In this document: in pieces, positions 41,438 to 50,759 of the stretch
Numbering within the stretch: the first letter of the stretch is position 1
Layout of the letters: every line of letters starts with the position of its first letter
Source of the DNA: Streptomyces sp. VRA16 Mangrove soil
Lineage (GTDB): Bacteria; Actinomycetota; Actinomycetes; Streptomycetales; Streptomycetaceae
Length of the DNA: 64,000 nt
Assembly: GCF_017377775.1 (NCBI RefSeq)
Contig: NZ_JAFVLN010000010.1
Location: 248,001-312,000, forward strand
Direction of reading: 5' to 3'
The notes under the pieces: model-generated
What the model was told of the DNA's origin: nothing
What the model saw: only the letters and a program-made list of their open reading frames with translations
Database searches by the model: none
Program-made: the position numbers and the translations under genes

Positions 41438-43048
41438 TCAGCCGCTCAACCGGTCCGCCAGCTGCACGAACTGCGCCCACGTCAGCTCCGGCCGCCCCGG
41501 GTCCCACAGCTTCTGCACCGTCGCCCGCAGCGGCATCCGGATCCCGTGGGCGACCTGCGCCTGGGTCTGGGCCCGCGCGATGTCGCACCAGACGGCGAAC
41601 GAACCGCCGAGGATCTGGTCGTCGTACTGCTCGGGGACCGGCCGGGTGCCGCGCAGCACGCGGGGTGTCCAGCTCTCGTAGATCCGCTGCCCGGTCGGGT
41701 AGACGAAGGTGTTCGGCTGGCCGAGCACGTAATAGAGGTACTCGTCGTTGTAGTTCGTCAGCTTGCGGCCCTCGCTGAGATACGCGACCGGCTGCCGGGC
41801 GCCGTACTCCTTGCCGGTCCAGTAGGCGACCTCCAGGTCCCGGTCGGCGCCGACGACCCCGCCCGCGAAGAACCCGTCGTTCCAGGCCTTCAGCTTCCGG
41901 CCGTACGGGGCCATGGTGGCGGCCCGGTCGCCCAGCCAGCCCGTGGCGAGGTCCTGGACGCGCGCGTTCGCCCCGTACCTCGCGCGGGCGGCGCGCGCCA
42001 GCTGTGGGTAGGACGCCTCCGGATTCGTCTTCATCAGCGCCTGGTACTCGTCGGCGCCCAGGTGCCAGTACGCGCCCTTGAACAGCTGGGCGTACTCCTT
42101 GAGCAGGTCGTCGACGATGTCCGCGGCGGCCGGCTTCGAGATGTCGACGGCGCCGCGCGTGGGCACCCCGCCCACGTCGCGCAGCTGGAGGTCGGGGTGG
42201 GCCCGGATGACGGCGCCCAGATGGCCCGGCGAGTCGATCTCCGGCACGACGGTGACGTGCCGCTCGTCGGCCAGCGCCAGGATGTCCCGCACCTGCGCCT
42301 TGCTGAGGTGCTCGGACGAGACGATCTCGGGGTGGGAGTCGGACTCGATCCGGAACGCCTGGTCGTCGGAGAAGTGCAGCCCGAGCTGGTTGTACTTGAG
42401 GTCCCCGATCTCCCGGATCCGGTCCTCGATCCAGCCCGCGGTGAAGTGCTTGCGGGCGATGTCGAGGCTGAACCCGCGCTGCGGCTTGGCCGGCTCGTCC
42501 TCGACGACGCCCTCCGGCGCGGTGCCGCCGCCGTGCACCTCCTGCTTGAGGGTCCGCGTCCCGTAGAACACGCCGGTGTCCCGCGGGCCGGTGATCCGCA
42601 CCCGTCCGTCCCCGACGGTCATCCGGTACGACTCCGGGCCCGCGCCCGCAGCCCCGTCGAGCGCCAGCTCCACGTCCCCGGGCCCGGCCCTGCCGCCCAC
42701 CCCGTCGTAGGAGAGCCCCAGCTCGTCGGCGATCAGCCGCCCCTCGTCGTCCAGCGCGCCGTCCTGCACGACGACCCGGCCGCCGTCCGGTTTCCAGCCG
42801 GGGCCGCGCGCCGGGGTGAACGCGCGGACGGCGGGGATCGTGCGCGGGGGCGAGGAGAGGGGGTAGGAGCGGGAGGGCGACGGCGCCGGGGTGGACGAGG
42901 CGGCGGACGTCCCGTCGGACGGCGCACGCCCGGCACCCGTGCGGTCGCCGCCGCCGTCGGGCCACAGCACGGCGGTCAGCGCCACGGCCCCGCCGGCGAC
43001 GACCAGGGCCGAGGCCAGGATGACCTTCCGCTCTTTCTCCACAGACAC
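41438..43048 (-). CDS. Exported beta-N-acetylhexosaminidase (GH20)
   Basis: A 536-residue secreted or membrane-anchored enzyme that releases terminal GlcNAc from chitin or peptidoglycan fragments. The signal/anchor segment is VILASALVVAGGAVALTAVL; a GH20b-like small domain (about 90-180) ends at TGVFYGTRTLKQ. The barrel starts PQRGFSLDIARKHF and contains NQLGLHFSDDQAFRIESDSH, VVPEIDSPGHLGAVIRAHPD and the catalytic pair Asp333-Glu334 in HLGADEYQ. LKAWNDGFF and YYVLGQPNTF complete the fold. GTG 43048 is preferred because GAGGG lies 9 nt upstream; ATG 43057 is immediately next to that ribosome site. Confidence 0.93.
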   Translation of the reverse strand: MSVEKERKVILASALVVAGGAVALTAVLWPDGGGDRTGAGRAPSDGTSAASSTPAPSPSRSYPLSSPPRTIPAVRAFTPARGPGWKPDGGRVVVQDGALDDEGRLIADELGLSYDGVGGRAGPGDVELALDGAAGAGPESYRMTVGDGRVRITGPRDTGVFYGTRTLKQEVHGGGTAPEGVVEDEPAKPQRGFSLDIARKHFTAGWIEDRIREIGDLKYNQLGLHFSDDQAFRIESDSHPEIVSSEHLSKAQVRDILALADERHVTVVPEIDSPGHLGAVIRAHPDLQLRDVGGVPTRGAVDISKPAAADIVDDLLKEYAQLFKGAYWHLGADEYQALMKTNPEASYPQLARAARARYGANARVQDLATGWLGDRAATMAPYGRKLKAWNDGFFAGGVVGADRDLEVAYWTGKEYGARQPVAYLSEGRKLTNYNDEYLYYVLGQPNTFVYPTGQRIYESWTPRVLRGTRPVPEQYDDQILGGSFAVWCDIARAQTQAQVAHGIRMPLRATVQKLWDPGRPELTWAQFVQLADRLSG

Positions 43049-43345
43049 ACCCCACATCCCTCGGCGGCGCGGGGCCCCGCGCGTCGGCGGCTCCGCCGCG
43101 GGGCGCGATCCGCCGAGCCGAGACCCGCACCCGCCCGACCACCATCGTCGCTACGGCGGGACGGCGCATCTCGCACCGACACCCCCTCACACTTGTCCAC
43201 GCCGCGCCCTCAAACTCCCCGTCCGAGTGAAATTCGCGCATCCGTCGGACACCCGCAATCAGCCGTCGCTACCGTTGCGCCACAAACAAACACCCCGCAC
43301 CACCGCATCCCGCACACAATCCGCCAGCTCCGCCGGAGGCACCCG
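43049..43345. other. 297-bp divergent intergenic region, hexosaminidase / OHCU-like gene
   Basis: It contains an 8-bp GC-rich hairpin (43074-43081 pairing with 43097-43104) in the leader of the hexosaminidase gene, and an A/C-rich stretch (ACAAACAAACACC, near 43,282) that is locally low in G. A GGAGG at 43335 serves the rightward gene. No promoter consensus was recognised. Confidence 0.5.
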
Positions 43346-43927
43346 CTGTCCGCGCTCCGCCCCCCTCACGTTCCCGGCCACCTGCCCATACCGGCCCAGG
43401 CCACACCGCACGGGGGACTCACCCGGTTCAACGCGCTGCCGCAGGACACGGCCGAAGAGGCCCTGCTCGGCTGCTGCCACAGTCCCGCCTGGGCGCGCCG
43501 GCTCGCCGCGCACCGCCCGTACCCGGACCTCGACGCGCTGCTCGCGGCCGCGGACGAGGCGTCGTACGACCTGGCGCCCGCGGACGTCGCCGAGGCCCTG
43601 GCCCACGAAGAGCTCCCGCTGCCGCCGGACGCCACCGTCTACGAGGCCGCGCACACCGCGCTGGCCGCCGCGCACACGGCCTACCAGGCACGTTTCGGGC
43701 ACGCCTTCGTCGTCTGCCTGGACGAGACGGCGCCCGGCGAGGCCCTGAACCACCTGCTCGGCGCCCTGCGCGACCGTCTCGGCAACGACCGGGAGGAGGA
43801 GCGGGTGCTGGCCGCCGACGAGCTGCGGCGACTCGCCCGGGGACGCCTGTCCCGGTTCGTCCGCGACCCGCGGCTGCGGTCACCTCTACGGAAAACCCCC
43901 ATCAATAGCCCGTACGTGCCTGTTTGA
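43346..43927 (+). CDS. OHCU decarboxylase-like protein (divergent), possible CTG start
   Basis: The product is up to 193 residues with a core from GLTRFNALPQDTAEEALLGC through SPAWARRLAAHRPYPDLDAL, AADEASYDLAPADVAEALAH, AYQARFGHAFVVCLDETAPG and ALRDRLGNDREEERVLAADE. This follows the plan of 2-oxo-4-hydroxy-4-carboxy-5-ureidoimidazoline decarboxylase of urate breakdown, but the catalytic HP-x-[IL]-G motif is changed (AHEELPLPP), so activity is doubtful. No ATG, GTG or TTG exists in frame before the conserved region; CTG 43346 follows GGAGG by 6 nt and is the best start. No other purine genes are adjacent. The family call is moderate, the start weak. Confidence 0.6.
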   Translation: MSALRPPHVPGHLPIPAQATPHGGLTRFNALPQDTAEEALLGCCHSPAWARRLAAHRPYPDLDALLAAADEASYDLAPADVAEALAHEELPLPPDATVYEAAHTALAAAHTAYQARFGHAFVVCLDETAPGEALNHLLGALRDRLGNDREEERVLAADELRRLARGRLSRFVRDPRLRSPLRKTPINSPYVPV

Positions 43928-44077
43928 TTGCCTGTTTGATCACACCGGCGGCCCCCGGGCGAGCGAGCCGACAACTCGTCGATACGATGACGAGCGGCCG
44001 GTGGACCGTACCCGGCCGGGCCCGACCGACACCGAAGCCGGCGCGGCCCTCAGTCCCCGCTCCCGGAGGGTTCTTCC

Positions 44078-44458
44078 GTGCCGGCTGGAACGCTGTACCG
44101 CGGCCGGGAAGGCATGTGGTCGTGGGTGGCTCATCGAGTCACCGGTGTCCTCATCTTCTTCTTCCTGTTCGTACACGTCCTGGACACCGCTCTCGTCCGC
44201 GTCTCCCCCGAGGCGTACGACGATGTTGTCTCCACCTACAAGACGCCGATCGTCGCGCTCCTTGAGTACGGCCTCGTCGCCGCCATCCTGTTCCACGCGC
44301 TCAACGGCCTGCGTGTCATCGCCGTCGACTTCTGGTCGAAGGGCCCGCGCTACCAGAAGCAGATGCTCTGGACCGTCGTGGGCATCTGGGTCGTCCTGAT
44401 GGTCGGTGCCCTGTACCCCGTGCTCGGCCACGCCGTCCGTGAACTCTTCGGGAGCTGA
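44078..44458 (+). CDS. sdhC: Succinate dehydrogenase cytochrome b subunit
   Basis: A 126-residue membrane subunit with three helices (HRVTGVLIFFFLFVHVLDTA, VALLEYGLVAAILFHALNGL, WTVVGIWVVLMVGALYPVLG). Heme ligand candidates are His in FFFLFVHVLDTAL and in LFHALNGLRVI. GTG start is 8 nt after GGAGGG. It is the first gene of sdhCDAB; the 150-bp upstream region holds the operon promoter. It anchors the complex and passes electrons to menaquinone. Confidence 0.95.
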   Translation: MPAGTLYRGREGMWSWVAHRVTGVLIFFFLFVHVLDTALVRVSPEAYDDVVSTYKTPIVALLEYGLVAAILFHALNGLRVIAVDFWSKGPRYQKQMLWTVVGIWVVLMVGALYPVLGHAVRELFGS

Positions 44459-44466
44459 GGCCAGAC

Positions 44467-44955
44467 ATGTCCGCTGACACCACCTCCGCCTCGACGTCCG
44501 GCGTCGGCCCCGTCGAGGGCGTCTCGCTCTACGACGTCGACAACCCGGCGCCGTACATCGAGGCCCCCCGCAAGCGCACCTCGAAGACCCCGCGCTCGAC
44601 CCGCGGCAACTTCGAGATGGCCGCGTGGCTCTTCATGCGCCTGTCCGGTGTGGTCCTCGTCGTCCTGGTCCTCGGCCACCTGCTGATCCAGCTCGTGCTC
44701 GACGGCGGCGTCTCCAAGATCGGCTTCGCCTTCGTGGCCGGCCGCTGGGCGTCCCCGTTCTGGCAGGGCTGGGACCTGCTGATGCTGTGGCTCGCGATGC
44801 TGCACGGCGCGAACGGCCTGCGTACCGTCATCAACGACTACGCCGAGCGCCCCCAGACCCGTATGTGGCTGAAGGGCCTGCTGTACGCCGCGACGGTCTT
44901 CACCGTCCTGCTGGGCACGCTGGTGATCTTCACCTTCGACCCCAACATCCGTTAA
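44467..44955 (+). CDS. sdhD: Succinate dehydrogenase hydrophobic membrane anchor
   Basis: A 162-residue protein beginning 8 nt after sdhC. The N-terminal 45 residues are hydrophilic; helices are near 52-77 (MAAWLFMRLSGVVLVVLVLG), 95-118 (WQGWDLLMLWLAMLHGANGL) and 136-158 (LLYAATVFTVLLGTLVIFTF). His in VLGHLLIQL and MLHGANGLR are heme/quinone-site candidates, and NDYAER matches other actinobacterial SdhD. It completes the membrane domain with SdhC. Confidence 0.95.
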   Translation: MSADTTSASTSGVGPVEGVSLYDVDNPAPYIEAPRKRTSKTPRSTRGNFEMAAWLFMRLSGVVLVVLVLGHLLIQLVLDGGVSKIGFAFVAGRWASPFWQGWDLLMLWLAMLHGANGLRTVINDYAERPQTRMWLKGLLYAATVFTVLLGTLVIFTFDPNIR

Positions 44956-44974
44956 AGCCGAGGCGAGCGAAACC

Positions 44975-46729
44975 GTGAAGATTCACAAGTACGACACCGT
45001 CATCGTCGGCGCAGGCGGCGCCGGCATGCGCGCGGCCATCGAGTCGACGAAGCGCAGCCGCACCGCCGTGCTGACCAAGCTCTACCCCACCCGCTCCCAC
45101 ACGGGCGCCGCGCAGGGCGGCATGGCCGCCGCGCTGGCCAACGTGGAGGAGGACAACTGGGAGTGGCACACCTTCGACACGATCAAGGGCGGCGACTACC
45201 TGGTCGACCAGGACGCCGCCGAGATCCTCGCGAAGGAGGCCATCGACTCGGTCCTCGACCTGGAGAAGATGGGCCTGCCGTTCAACCGGACGCCGGACGG
45301 CACGATCGACCAGCGCCGCTTCGGTGGTCACTCGCGCAACCACGGTGAGGCGCCGGTCCGCCGGTCCTGCTACGCCGCGGACCGCACGGGCCACATGATC
45401 CTTCAGACGCTGTACCAGAACTGCGTGAAGGAGGGCGTGGAGTTCTTCAACGAGTTCTACGTCCTGGACCAGCTGATCGTCGAGGAAGACGGCGTCAAGA
45501 AGTCCGCCGGTGTGGTCGCCTACGAGCTGGCCACCGGTGAGATCCACGTCTTCCAGGCCAAGGCGGTCATCTACGCCTCCGGCGGCACCGGCAAGTTCTT
45601 CAAGGTGACGTCGAACGCGCACACCCTGACCGGCGACGGCCAGGCCGCCTGCTACCGGCGCGGGATCCCGCTGGAGGACATGGAGTTCTTCCAGTTCCAC
45701 CCGACCGGCATCTGGCGCATGGGCATCCTCCTTACGGAAGGCGCCCGTGGTGAGGGCGGCATCCTCCGTAACAAGGACGGCGAGCGCTTCATGGAGAAGT
45801 ACGCGCCGGTCATGAAGGACCTCGCGTCCCGTGACGTCGTGTCCCGCTCCATCTACACGGAGATCCGTGAGGGCCGCGGCTGCGGTCCCGAGGGCGACCA
45901 CGTCTACCTCGACCTCACGCACCTCCCGCCGGAGCAGCTGGACGCCAAGCTCCCGGACATCACCGAGTTCGCGCGCACGTACCTCGGCATCGAGCCCTAC
46001 ACGGACCCGATCCCGATCCAGCCGACCGCGCACTACGCCATGGGCGGCATCCCGACGAACGTCGAGGGTGAGGTCCTGGCGGACAACACCACCGTCGTCC
46101 CCGGCCTGTACGCCGCCGGTGAGGTCGCCTGTGTCTCCGTGCACGGCGCCAACCGTCTCGGCACCAACTCGCTGCTCGACATCAACGTCTTCGGGCGTCG
46201 TGCGGGCATCGCCGCCGCCGAGTACTCCCACACGGCCGACTACGTCGAGCTTCCGGAGAACCCGGCGTCGCTGGTCGAGGAGCTGGTCGAGCGGCTGCGC
46301 AACTCGACGGGCACGGAGCGCGTCGCGGTCCTGCGCAACGAGCTGCAGGAGTGCATGGACGCCAACGTGATGGTGTTCCGCACCGAGCAGACGATCAAGA
46401 CGGCGGTCGAGAAGATCGCCGAGCTGCGCGAGCGCTACAAGAACGTGTCGATCCAGGACAAGGGCCGGCGCTTCAACACCGACCTCCTGGAGGCCATCGA
46501 GCTGGGCAACCTGCTCGACCTGGCCGAGGTCATGGCGACCTCCGCCCTGGCGCGCAAGGAGTCCCGCGGCGGTCACTACCGCGAGGACTACCCCAACCGC
46601 GACGACGTCAACTTCATGCGCCACACCATGGCGTACCGCGAGGTCGGCGACGACGGCACGGAGACGATCCGTCTCGACTACAAGCCGGTCGTCCAGACCC
46701 GCTACCAGCCGATGGAGCGTAAGTACTGA
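44975..46729 (+). CDS. sdhA: Succinate dehydrogenase flavoprotein subunit
   Basis: A 584-residue FAD protein oxidising succinate to fumarate. The N-terminal dinucleotide fold is VIVGAGGAGMRAAIESTKRS; covalent flavin attachment is at His42 in TRSHTGAAQGGMAA. Active-site motifs are FGGHSRNHGEAPVRRSCYAA, QFHPTGIWRMGILLTEGARG, HYAMGGIPTNVEGEVL and ANRLGTNSLLDINVFGRRAG. Start GTG (MKIHKYDTVIVGAG) is 19 nt after sdhD. The stop overlaps the sdhB ATG by one base. Confidence 0.98.
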   Translation: MKIHKYDTVIVGAGGAGMRAAIESTKRSRTAVLTKLYPTRSHTGAAQGGMAAALANVEEDNWEWHTFDTIKGGDYLVDQDAAEILAKEAIDSVLDLEKMGLPFNRTPDGTIDQRRFGGHSRNHGEAPVRRSCYAADRTGHMILQTLYQNCVKEGVEFFNEFYVLDQLIVEEDGVKKSAGVVAYELATGEIHVFQAKAVIYASGGTGKFFKVTSNAHTLTGDGQAACYRRGIPLEDMEFFQFHPTGIWRMGILLTEGARGEGGILRNKDGERFMEKYAPVMKDLASRDVVSRSIYTEIREGRGCGPEGDHVYLDLTHLPPEQLDAKLPDITEFARTYLGIEPYTDPIPIQPTAHYAMGGIPTNVEGEVLADNTTVVPGLYAAGEVACVSVHGANRLGTNSLLDINVFGRRAGIAAAEYSHTADYVELPENPASLVEELVERLRNSTGTERVAVLRNELQECMDANVMVFRTEQTIKTAVEKIAELRERYKNVSIQDKGRRFNTDLLEAIELGNLLDLAEVMATSALARKESRGGHYREDYPNRDDVNFMRHTMAYREVGDDGTETIRLDYKPVVQTRYQPMERKY

Positions 46730-47493
46730 TGGCTACTCCGACCATGGACAAGCTCGAGGCGCTCGAGGCGGACAACGGCTCGCACCTCATCTCCGTCACC
46801 TTCCGGATCCGCCGGTTCAACCCGGAGATCTCGGACGAGGCGAACTGGGTCGACTTCCAGCTGGACATCGACCCGAAGGAGCGCGTCCTCGACGCCCTCC
46901 ACAAGATCAAGTGGGACCAGGACGGTTCGCTGACGTTCCGCCGCTCCTGCGCGCACGGCATCTGCGGCTCCGACGCGATGCGCATCAACGGCAAGAACCG
47001 CCTTGCCTGCAAGACGCTCATCAAGGACATCAACCCCGAGAAGCCGATCACGGTCGAGCCCATCAAGGGCCTCACCGTGCTCAAGGACCTCGTGGTCGAC
47101 ATGGAGCCGTTCTTCCAGGCGTACCGCGACGTCATGCCGTTCCTCGTCACCAAGGGCAACGAGCCGACGCGTGAGCGCCTGCAGTCCGCCGAGGACCGCG
47201 AGCGCTTCGACGACACCACCAAGTGCATCCTGTGCGCCGCGTGCACGTCGTCCTGCCCGGTGTTCTGGAACGACGGCCAGTACTTCGGTCCCGCCGCGAT
47301 CGTGAACGCCCACCGCTTCATCTTCGACTCGCGTGACGAGGCCGGGGAGCAGCGCCTGGAGATCCTCAACGACCGTGACGGTGTGTGGCGCTGCCGCACG
47401 ACCTTCAACTGCACGGACGCCTGCCCGCGTGGCATCGAGGTCACCAAGGCGATCCAGGAAGTGAAGCGCGCGCTGATCACGCGCCGCTACTGA
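46729..47493 (+). CDS. sdhB: Succinate dehydrogenase iron-sulfur subunit
   Basis: A 254-residue protein carrying electrons from SdhA to quinone through three clusters. [2Fe-2S] ligands are Cys74, Cys79, Asp82 and Cys94 (SCAHGICGSDAMRINGKNRL), with the Asp ligand known from E. coli SdhB. The [4Fe-4S] group is Cys166, 169, 172 (CILCAACTSSCP), and the [3Fe-4S] group Cys176, 222, 228 with Cys232. TGATG overlap with sdhA shows translational coupling. It ends the operon before a strong terminator. Confidence 0.98.
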   Translation: MATPTMDKLEALEADNGSHLISVTFRIRRFNPEISDEANWVDFQLDIDPKERVLDALHKIKWDQDGSLTFRRSCAHGICGSDAMRINGKNRLACKTLIKDINPEKPITVEPIKGLTVLKDLVVDMEPFFQAYRDVMPFLVTKGNEPTRERLQSAEDRERFDDTTKCILCAACTSSCPVFWNDGQYFGPAAIVNAHRFIFDSRDEAGEQRLEILNDRDGVWRCRTTFNCTDACPRGIEVTKAIQEVKRALITRRY

Positions 47494-47513
47494 TCTTCGT
47501 CGTCGTACGGCCC

Positions 47514-47549
47514 CGAGGGCCCCGCTCCCTGGTGGGAGCGGGGCCCTCG
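47514..47549 (+). terminator. Terminator of the sdhCDAB operon
   Basis: A perfect 16-bp stem (47514-47529 pairing with 47534-47549) with a TGGT loop begins 21 nt after the sdhB stop. Confidence 0.9.
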
Positions 47550-47638
47550 CCCGTATCGGTGAACGGCTCGGATCCAGACGTTCGGGTCCTGACCGGCCTA
47601 CGATGATGCTCTCGACACCAGCCCCAAGGAGGCACGCG

Positions 47639-48259
47639 ATGTCCGCTGCATCCATCGAGCAGCCCTTCGCCGAGGAGCCGTTCTCGCTCACGGCGATCGC
47701 CGACGAGATCATGGAGCGCCATCCGGGCTACCGCGTCGAGATCATCGGAGGACACCTCCTCGTGACCCCCTCACCGGATGCCCCGCACGCCCGAGCCCTG
47801 ACCGAGCTCATGATCCCGTTCATCGCCCCCGGCCTGCACGGCGACGAGACCGAGGTCCTCCAGAACGTGGGGCTCTGGCTGCCCACCGGTGCCGAGGACT
47901 ACGCTATCCCCGACCTCGTCGTGGTGGACTCCGACATCGACGACCATTTCGTCGAGAACAACGCCTACGACCCGGTCTGCTTCCGTCTCGTCCTCGAGGT
48001 CACTTCCAGCAACTGGAAGGACGACCTGAAGACCAAGGTCGCCGCCTACGCCGAGGCCAAGGTGCCGGTCTATGTGATCGTCGACCGCAAGCACAACCGC
48101 CTGCACGTGCTCACCGACCCGTCGGACAACGAGTACGCCAAGCACCGTGTGCACGCTCCCGGCGAGACCGTCACCCTCCCCGAGTCGATCGGCGCCCCCG
48201 TGACCGTCGATGTCGAGGCTCTGCTCAAGGCGGCGGCCCGCCGGAGCAAGCCCGAGTGA
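47639..48259 (+). CDS. Uma2-family (DUF820) restriction-endonuclease-like protein
   Basis: A 206-residue protein with the PD-(D/E)xK-like Uma2 fold. Visible elements are MERHPGYRVEIIGGHLLVTP, then PHARALTELMIPF, VGLWLPTGAEDYAIPDLVVV (the PD motif), RLVLEVTSSNWKDDLKTKVA (the EVxS motif) and AYAEAKVPVYVIVDRKHNRL. Uma2 proteins are abundant in Streptomyces, cyanobacteria and Chloroflexi; most are uncharacterised and probably nucleases or nuclease-derived. ATG 47639 has AAGGAGG 6 nt upstream and is preferred over the upstream ATG 47603. It converges on the DUF4132 gene with only one base between stops. Confidence 0.9.
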   Translation: MSAASIEQPFAEEPFSLTAIADEIMERHPGYRVEIIGGHLLVTPSPDAPHARALTELMIPFIAPGLHGDETEVLQNVGLWLPTGAEDYAIPDLVVVDSDIDDHFVENNAYDPVCFRLVLEVTSSNWKDDLKTKVAAYAEAKVPVYVIVDRKHNRLHVLTDPSDNEYAKHRVHAPGETVTLPESIGAPVTVDVEALLKAAARRSKPE

Positions 48260-48260
48260 C

Positions 48261-50759
48261 TCACCGGCCTATCTGGCTCACGATCGTCGGATCGGTGATC
48301 TTCGTGTCGTCGGCAAGCAGCATCGCCTTGCTGAGGACGACGGCCAGGGTGCGGTCGCCCTCGAAGGGCAGATAGCCGGTCTGCGGGCTCGCGCCGGTGC
48401 CCGACTTCGGGACGATGCACAGGTACTGGTCGTTCGGGGTCATCAGGATGTTCCCCGAGCCCAGGTGGATCTTGTACGTGTGCAGCTCGCCCTTGACGTG
48501 CAGGAAGCGGCCCTCGATGGTGCAGCGGTCGGCGATCGCCAGACGCGGCACGAGGCGCTCCAGGAGAGCGCGGCGGGTCTCGGCGCTCTGGTTCAGCTCG
48601 CCGAAGCCGTACGAGGTCCAGTACTCCTGGAAGCGCCCGCCGGGGCCGCCGTCCTGCCACGTCGGGTCGTTGCCGACACTGGCCACGCCCACGAACAGGT
48701 CGACGTCGCGCAGGACTTCGGACAGGACGAGCGGTGGGATGTCGGTGAGCGGCAGCGGCTCGACCGGGTCCACGCCGTCGCGCAGCCACATGCGGTACTC
48801 GCCGCCGCAGCAGTGCGCCGAGTTCTGCGGGGCGTCGATCGGGTAGAAGCGGACCTGGTCGGTGCGCAGCCGCAGATAGCTGCCGGACTCGGTGGTGTCG
48901 ACGCCGTACTCCTCCCCCTCGCCCTCGATCCAGTACTCGGCGCGCAGGCCCCACTGCGGCAGTTCGCGGGTCGCGGGCGGCGCCTCGTCGTCGACGCACA
49001 GCCGCAGCTTGTTGCGCCAGCCCCGGACCGCCGCGAGGGAGTGCAGCTGGTGCTGGCGCACGATGTGCGCGGCGAACCGGTTCGAGTACGTGCCCGTCGC
49101 CCGCTCGGCGTCGGTGAGCAGGTACACCTCGCGGTGGGCCTGCTTGAACGGCTGGGTGACCGCGTGCCGCTCCAGCCAGTCGCGCCAGGCGACGACCTCG
49201 GCGGGTTCGCGGCCGACGGGGTGCCAGAGGGTGACGTCGGTCCCGGTCGTGACCGGGTCGTCGGTCAGGGTGCGCAGTTCCCCGTCCGCGTACCCGACCG
49301 TTGTGCCGTCGACGACCCACAGCAGGCGGCGGGCGAGGGTGCCGACCAGCGGGTGGTCGAGGTAGCGCTCGCGCCAGGCGGCGTACGGCCAGCTGCGCCG
49401 GGCGAGGAACTGCCGGTCCAGGCGCTCGACCTGGGCGCTGAGCATCTTGTCGATGTCCTTGGCGGCGGCCTTGAGTTCCTTGAGCTCGTCGGCGTGGTCG
49501 CGCTTGGCGGCGGCCGGGACGGACTTGACCTCCTTGCCGGCCGCGGTGCGCCAGCGCAGCGCCGCCTTGGCGCCGTGGATCTCCAGCAGGGCGGTGGTGT
49601 CGCCCAGTTGGATCTCCGCGCGTCCCACGTCCGTCAGTCCGTAGGCGGGCACGGCCAGTTCCTCGACCTCATCGCGGGTCAGCCCGAGGGCCTCGGCGCG
49701 GGTGTCGAGAGCGGCGCCGAGCAGTTTGACGGTGCCCTTGTACGTGACGCGGGTGGTGAGCCGGGCCAGCTCGGCGAGCGCGGCGTCACTGTCGATCCGG
49801 GCCAGCGCGTTCACCCCGGCGTTGGCCGTCTTCGGGTTGACCGGGCCGAGTCCTGCGACCTTCTTGAGCGAGGTCTCGACGAGGGCGCCGAGCGTGCGGG
49901 CCGTGTCCGGGTGGGCGGGCAGCAGGGCGAGGATCCAGGTCAGACCGCGCAGCGCGTCCGCGTTGTACGGGTCGAACGCCAGGTTCGGGTCGACGCCCCA
50001 GCGTCGGTTCAGGAGCGGGCGGGTGCGCGGTCTGCCCACGAGCCGCAGCCAGCCGGTCAGCCGCTCGCGCACCGCGTCCTCGTCGAGCGGTGCGATGAGG
50101 GCCCGCGCGGCCTTGTTCCACTTGGCGGAGGGGCGAGCCGCGCTCGCCGTGACCGCGTGAGCCAGCAACTCCCGCCAGGCGGGGCCGCGTTCGGCCACGT
50201 CCGCGAGGGCCAGGTCGGACCAGGCCTCGCCGGGGTTCACCACGGGGTCGGTCAGCCGTGCCACCAGCGCTCCCAGTTCCTTCTTGCCGTTCCAGTACGT
50301 CAGGTGGGTGCGGCGCACGACGGCCACGAACTCGCCGGGCAGCTCCCGCCCGTCGGCCTCCTCCAGCTCGGCGAGCCGGATCAGCTGGACGTGGTCGTGG
50401 TGGGTGTCCTGATCCGCGGCGAGGCGCATCAGGGCGTGCCGCGACTCCCGCAGCTCGTTCGCCGGTGAGGTGGTGCCGTGCGCGAGGCTGTTCAGCAGGG
50501 CCACGATGCTGCGTCGCACGGTCGCCTCCGTGTCCGGTACGTCGTATCGGAGGGCCAGCGCGTGCACCAGCGCCACGCGGTACGCCCCGTCCGCCTCCCG
50601 CACCGCGTCCACGACCTTGCGGCCCAGATGCCCCCAGTCGTCGTCGGCCATCGCCCCGAGCGCCAGCAGCTCGGGGATCAGCGCCTCGGTCTCCTCGCGC
50701 TCGACCATGCCGAGGATCACCTCGACCAGACGCGCGTACTCGGCGGGTGACTCGATCAT
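48261..50759 (-). CDS. DUF4132 domain-containing protein
   Basis: An 832-residue soluble protein. The N-terminal half is helical and repeat-like (residues 1-400, Ala/Leu-rich, probably HEAT-type). The DUF4132 block is around 440-620 (DELKELKAAAKDIDKMLSAQ, RRSWPYAAWRERYLDHPLVG, LARRLLWVVDGTTVGYADGE, VTLWHPVGREPAEVVAWRDW, VTQPFKQAHREVYLLTDAER), and the C-terminal domain ends RTLAVVLSKAMLLADDTKIT DPTI. Molecular function is unknown; in E. coli the related MolR/YehI proteins carry WGR domains, absent here. The ATG overlaps the upstream gene's stop by one base, so the two form an operon. Confidence 0.85.
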   Translation of the reverse strand: MIESPAEYARLVEVILGMVEREETEALIPELLALGAMADDDWGHLGRKVVDAVREADGAYRVALVHALALRYDVPDTEATVRRSIVALLNSLAHGTTSPANELRESRHALMRLAADQDTHHDHVQLIRLAELEEADGRELPGEFVAVVRRTHLTYWNGKKELGALVARLTDPVVNPGEAWSDLALADVAERGPAWRELLAHAVTASAARPSAKWNKAARALIAPLDEDAVRERLTGWLRLVGRPRTRPLLNRRWGVDPNLAFDPYNADALRGLTWILALLPAHPDTARTLGALVETSLKKVAGLGPVNPKTANAGVNALARIDSDAALAELARLTTRVTYKGTVKLLGAALDTRAEALGLTRDEVEELAVPAYGLTDVGRAEIQLGDTTALLEIHGAKAALRWRTAAGKEVKSVPAAAKRDHADELKELKAAAKDIDKMLSAQVERLDRQFLARRSWPYAAWRERYLDHPLVGTLARRLLWVVDGTTVGYADGELRTLTDDPVTTGTDVTLWHPVGREPAEVVAWRDWLERHAVTQPFKQAHREVYLLTDAERATGTYSNRFAAHIVRQHQLHSLAAVRGWRNKLRLCVDDEAPPATRELPQWGLRAEYWIEGEGEEYGVDTTESGSYLRLRTDQVRFYPIDAPQNSAHCCGGEYRMWLRDGVDPVEPLPLTDIPPLVLSEVLRDVDLFVGVASVGNDPTWQDGGPGGRFQEYWTSYGFGELNQSAETRRALLERLVPRLAIADRCTIEGRFLHVKGELHTYKIHLGSGNILMTPNDQYLCIVPKSGTGASPQTGYLPFEGDRTLAVVLSKAMLLADDTKITDPTIVSQIGR

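Noticed and set aside
39119..43345. Plus-strand open frame running under the MFS, MGFWG, DUF4328 and GH20 genes
   Set aside because: It lies antisense to four clearly recognisable minus-strand genes and has no motif; only its last part (from about 43346) looks like a real protein.
43970..43995. TACGAT upstream of sdhC as the operon -10
   Set aside because: No matching -35 at a suitable distance; the promoter cannot be located by eye.
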